From a gamma proteobacterium NOR5-3 (GTDB lineage Bacteria; Pseudomonadota; Gammaproteobacteria; Pseudomonadales; Halieaceae): a stretch of DNA of 64,000 nucleotides. Position numbers and translations under genes: made by a program. This document shows, one piece after another, positions 63,681-64,000 of the stretch. The stretch is taken from contig DS999405.1 in the NCBI GenBank assembly GCA_000158155.1, forward strand, positions 133,811-197,810. The letters run 5' to 3'. Every line of letters starts with the position of its first letter. Position 1 is the first letter of the stretch. Under the pieces are notes generated by a model, which worked only from the letters and a program-made list of their open reading frames with translations, did no database searches and was not told the origin of the DNA.

Positions 63681-64000
63681 GCACGGTCCTCTGCCGGCGC
63701 CAGCCCAGCAGTGCGAAGAGTGGCAGGGCGATCAGGTAAAGCACCGCAAACAGCGCCAGAGGCCAATGAAACAGACTGCTTCGAGGCCGGTACGACAGAG
63801 AGTCATACTGAGCGGGCTCCAGGCGATTGATTTGCTCGTAGGCGTCCTTAAGGGCCAGGGTGTCCAGCGCCAGAAAGCTCGCGCCGCGGGTGCTGCTGGC
63901 GATGGCATCCAGGGTTTCAAGGTCCAGGGCTTCTTCGCCGATGGTGGAAGGGTCCCCGACGGCAACGGTATAGATTGTTACGTCGTTCGCCGCGGCGATG
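63673..64000 (-). CDS. batA: VWA-domain membrane protein BatA, 5' part outside the window
   Basis: Only the last 108 codons are present. Translated from the edge they include VTIYTVAVGDPSTIGEE, then LDLETLDAIASSTRGASFLA and ALKDAYEQINRLEPA, the typical end of a BatA VWA domain. A C-terminal membrane helix follows (ALFAVLYLIALPLFALLGW) and a short basic tail. The stop overlaps the ATG of batB. Genes further upstream, expected to be a DUF58 protein and a MoxR ATPase, lie beyond the window. Confidence 0.85.
   Translation of the reverse strand, partial: IAAANDVTIYTVAVGDPSTIGEEALDLETLDAIASSTRGASFLALDTLALKDAYEQINRLEPAQYDSLSYRPRSSLFHWPLALFAVLYLIALPLFALLGWRRQRTVHV

Noticed and set aside
1-64000. Photosynthesis, carotenoid or proteorhodopsin genes expected in some OM60/NOR5 bacteria
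   Set aside because: None seen in this window; the phototrophic capability of the organism cannot be judged from it.

Overview
This window looks like a chromosome segment of an aerobic marine gammaproteobacterium, most probably of the OM60/NOR5 (Halieaceae) group. That placement is inference. It rests on the gammaproteobacterial order alaS-lysC-csrA-tRNA-Ser, two TonB-dependent receptors, a cyanophycin locus, and an adjacent pair of genes for malonyl-CoA reductase and propionyl-CoA synthase. The last two are known from Chloroflexus and from a few marine proteobacteria, including OM60/NOR5 members. No insertion sequence, prophage, CRISPR array or integrase is visible; the window reads as ordinary, densely packed chromosome with several metabolic islands.

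Layout. 1-4080: the end of a PrpR-type sigma-54 activator followed closely by a TonB-dependent receptor. 4107-9518 (minus): a PAS-GGDEF-EAL protein and glycine decarboxylase GcvP. 9647-13079: a serine hydrolase, GreB, an M23 peptidase-like protein and a secreted hypothetical protein. 13222-18857: housekeeping genes (Trm112-like, HIT, alaS, lysC, csrA, a nitroreductase, tRNA-Ser(GCT)). 18939-20301 (minus): two flavoproteins. 20554-29627 (minus): the pcs-mcr operon, whose products together convert malonyl-CoA to propionyl-CoA via 3-hydroxypropionate. 29932-34032: a patatin-like lipase, then an ABM-fold protein, a second serine hydrolase and a PhzF-like protein. 34415-38705: a second TonB receptor convergent with a TPR-sulfotransferase.

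38747-49628 is a cyanophycin (multi-L-arginyl-poly-L-aspartate) locus. On the minus strand run a double-domain cyanophycinase, an AcuI-type reductase and a YjiH-type membrane protein. On the plus strand run cyanophycin synthetase, a shorter CphA-like ligase without the ATP-grasp domain, and an IadA-like isoaspartyl dipeptidase with altered metal ligands. The locus can be read as storage (CphA), depolymerisation (cyanophycinase) and dipeptide handling (IadA-like, and perhaps YjiH as transporter). It contains three proteins whose catalytic residues or domains depart from the family in ways worth testing.

49795-57538 (plus): a DEAD-box helicase, the glutathione-dependent formaldehyde pair adhC-fghA, and a beta-oxidation operon (thiolase, FadB-like, SDR). 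57544-60453 (minus): a purine salvage operon (adenine/adenosine deaminase, NCS2 permease, phosphoribosyltransferase). 60641-64000 (minus): a Bat-type operon (batA partial, batB, a TPR gene in the batC position, batD) with overlapping genes, running off the right edge.

All functions are assigned by reading motifs and family resemblance by eye; no database search was possible.
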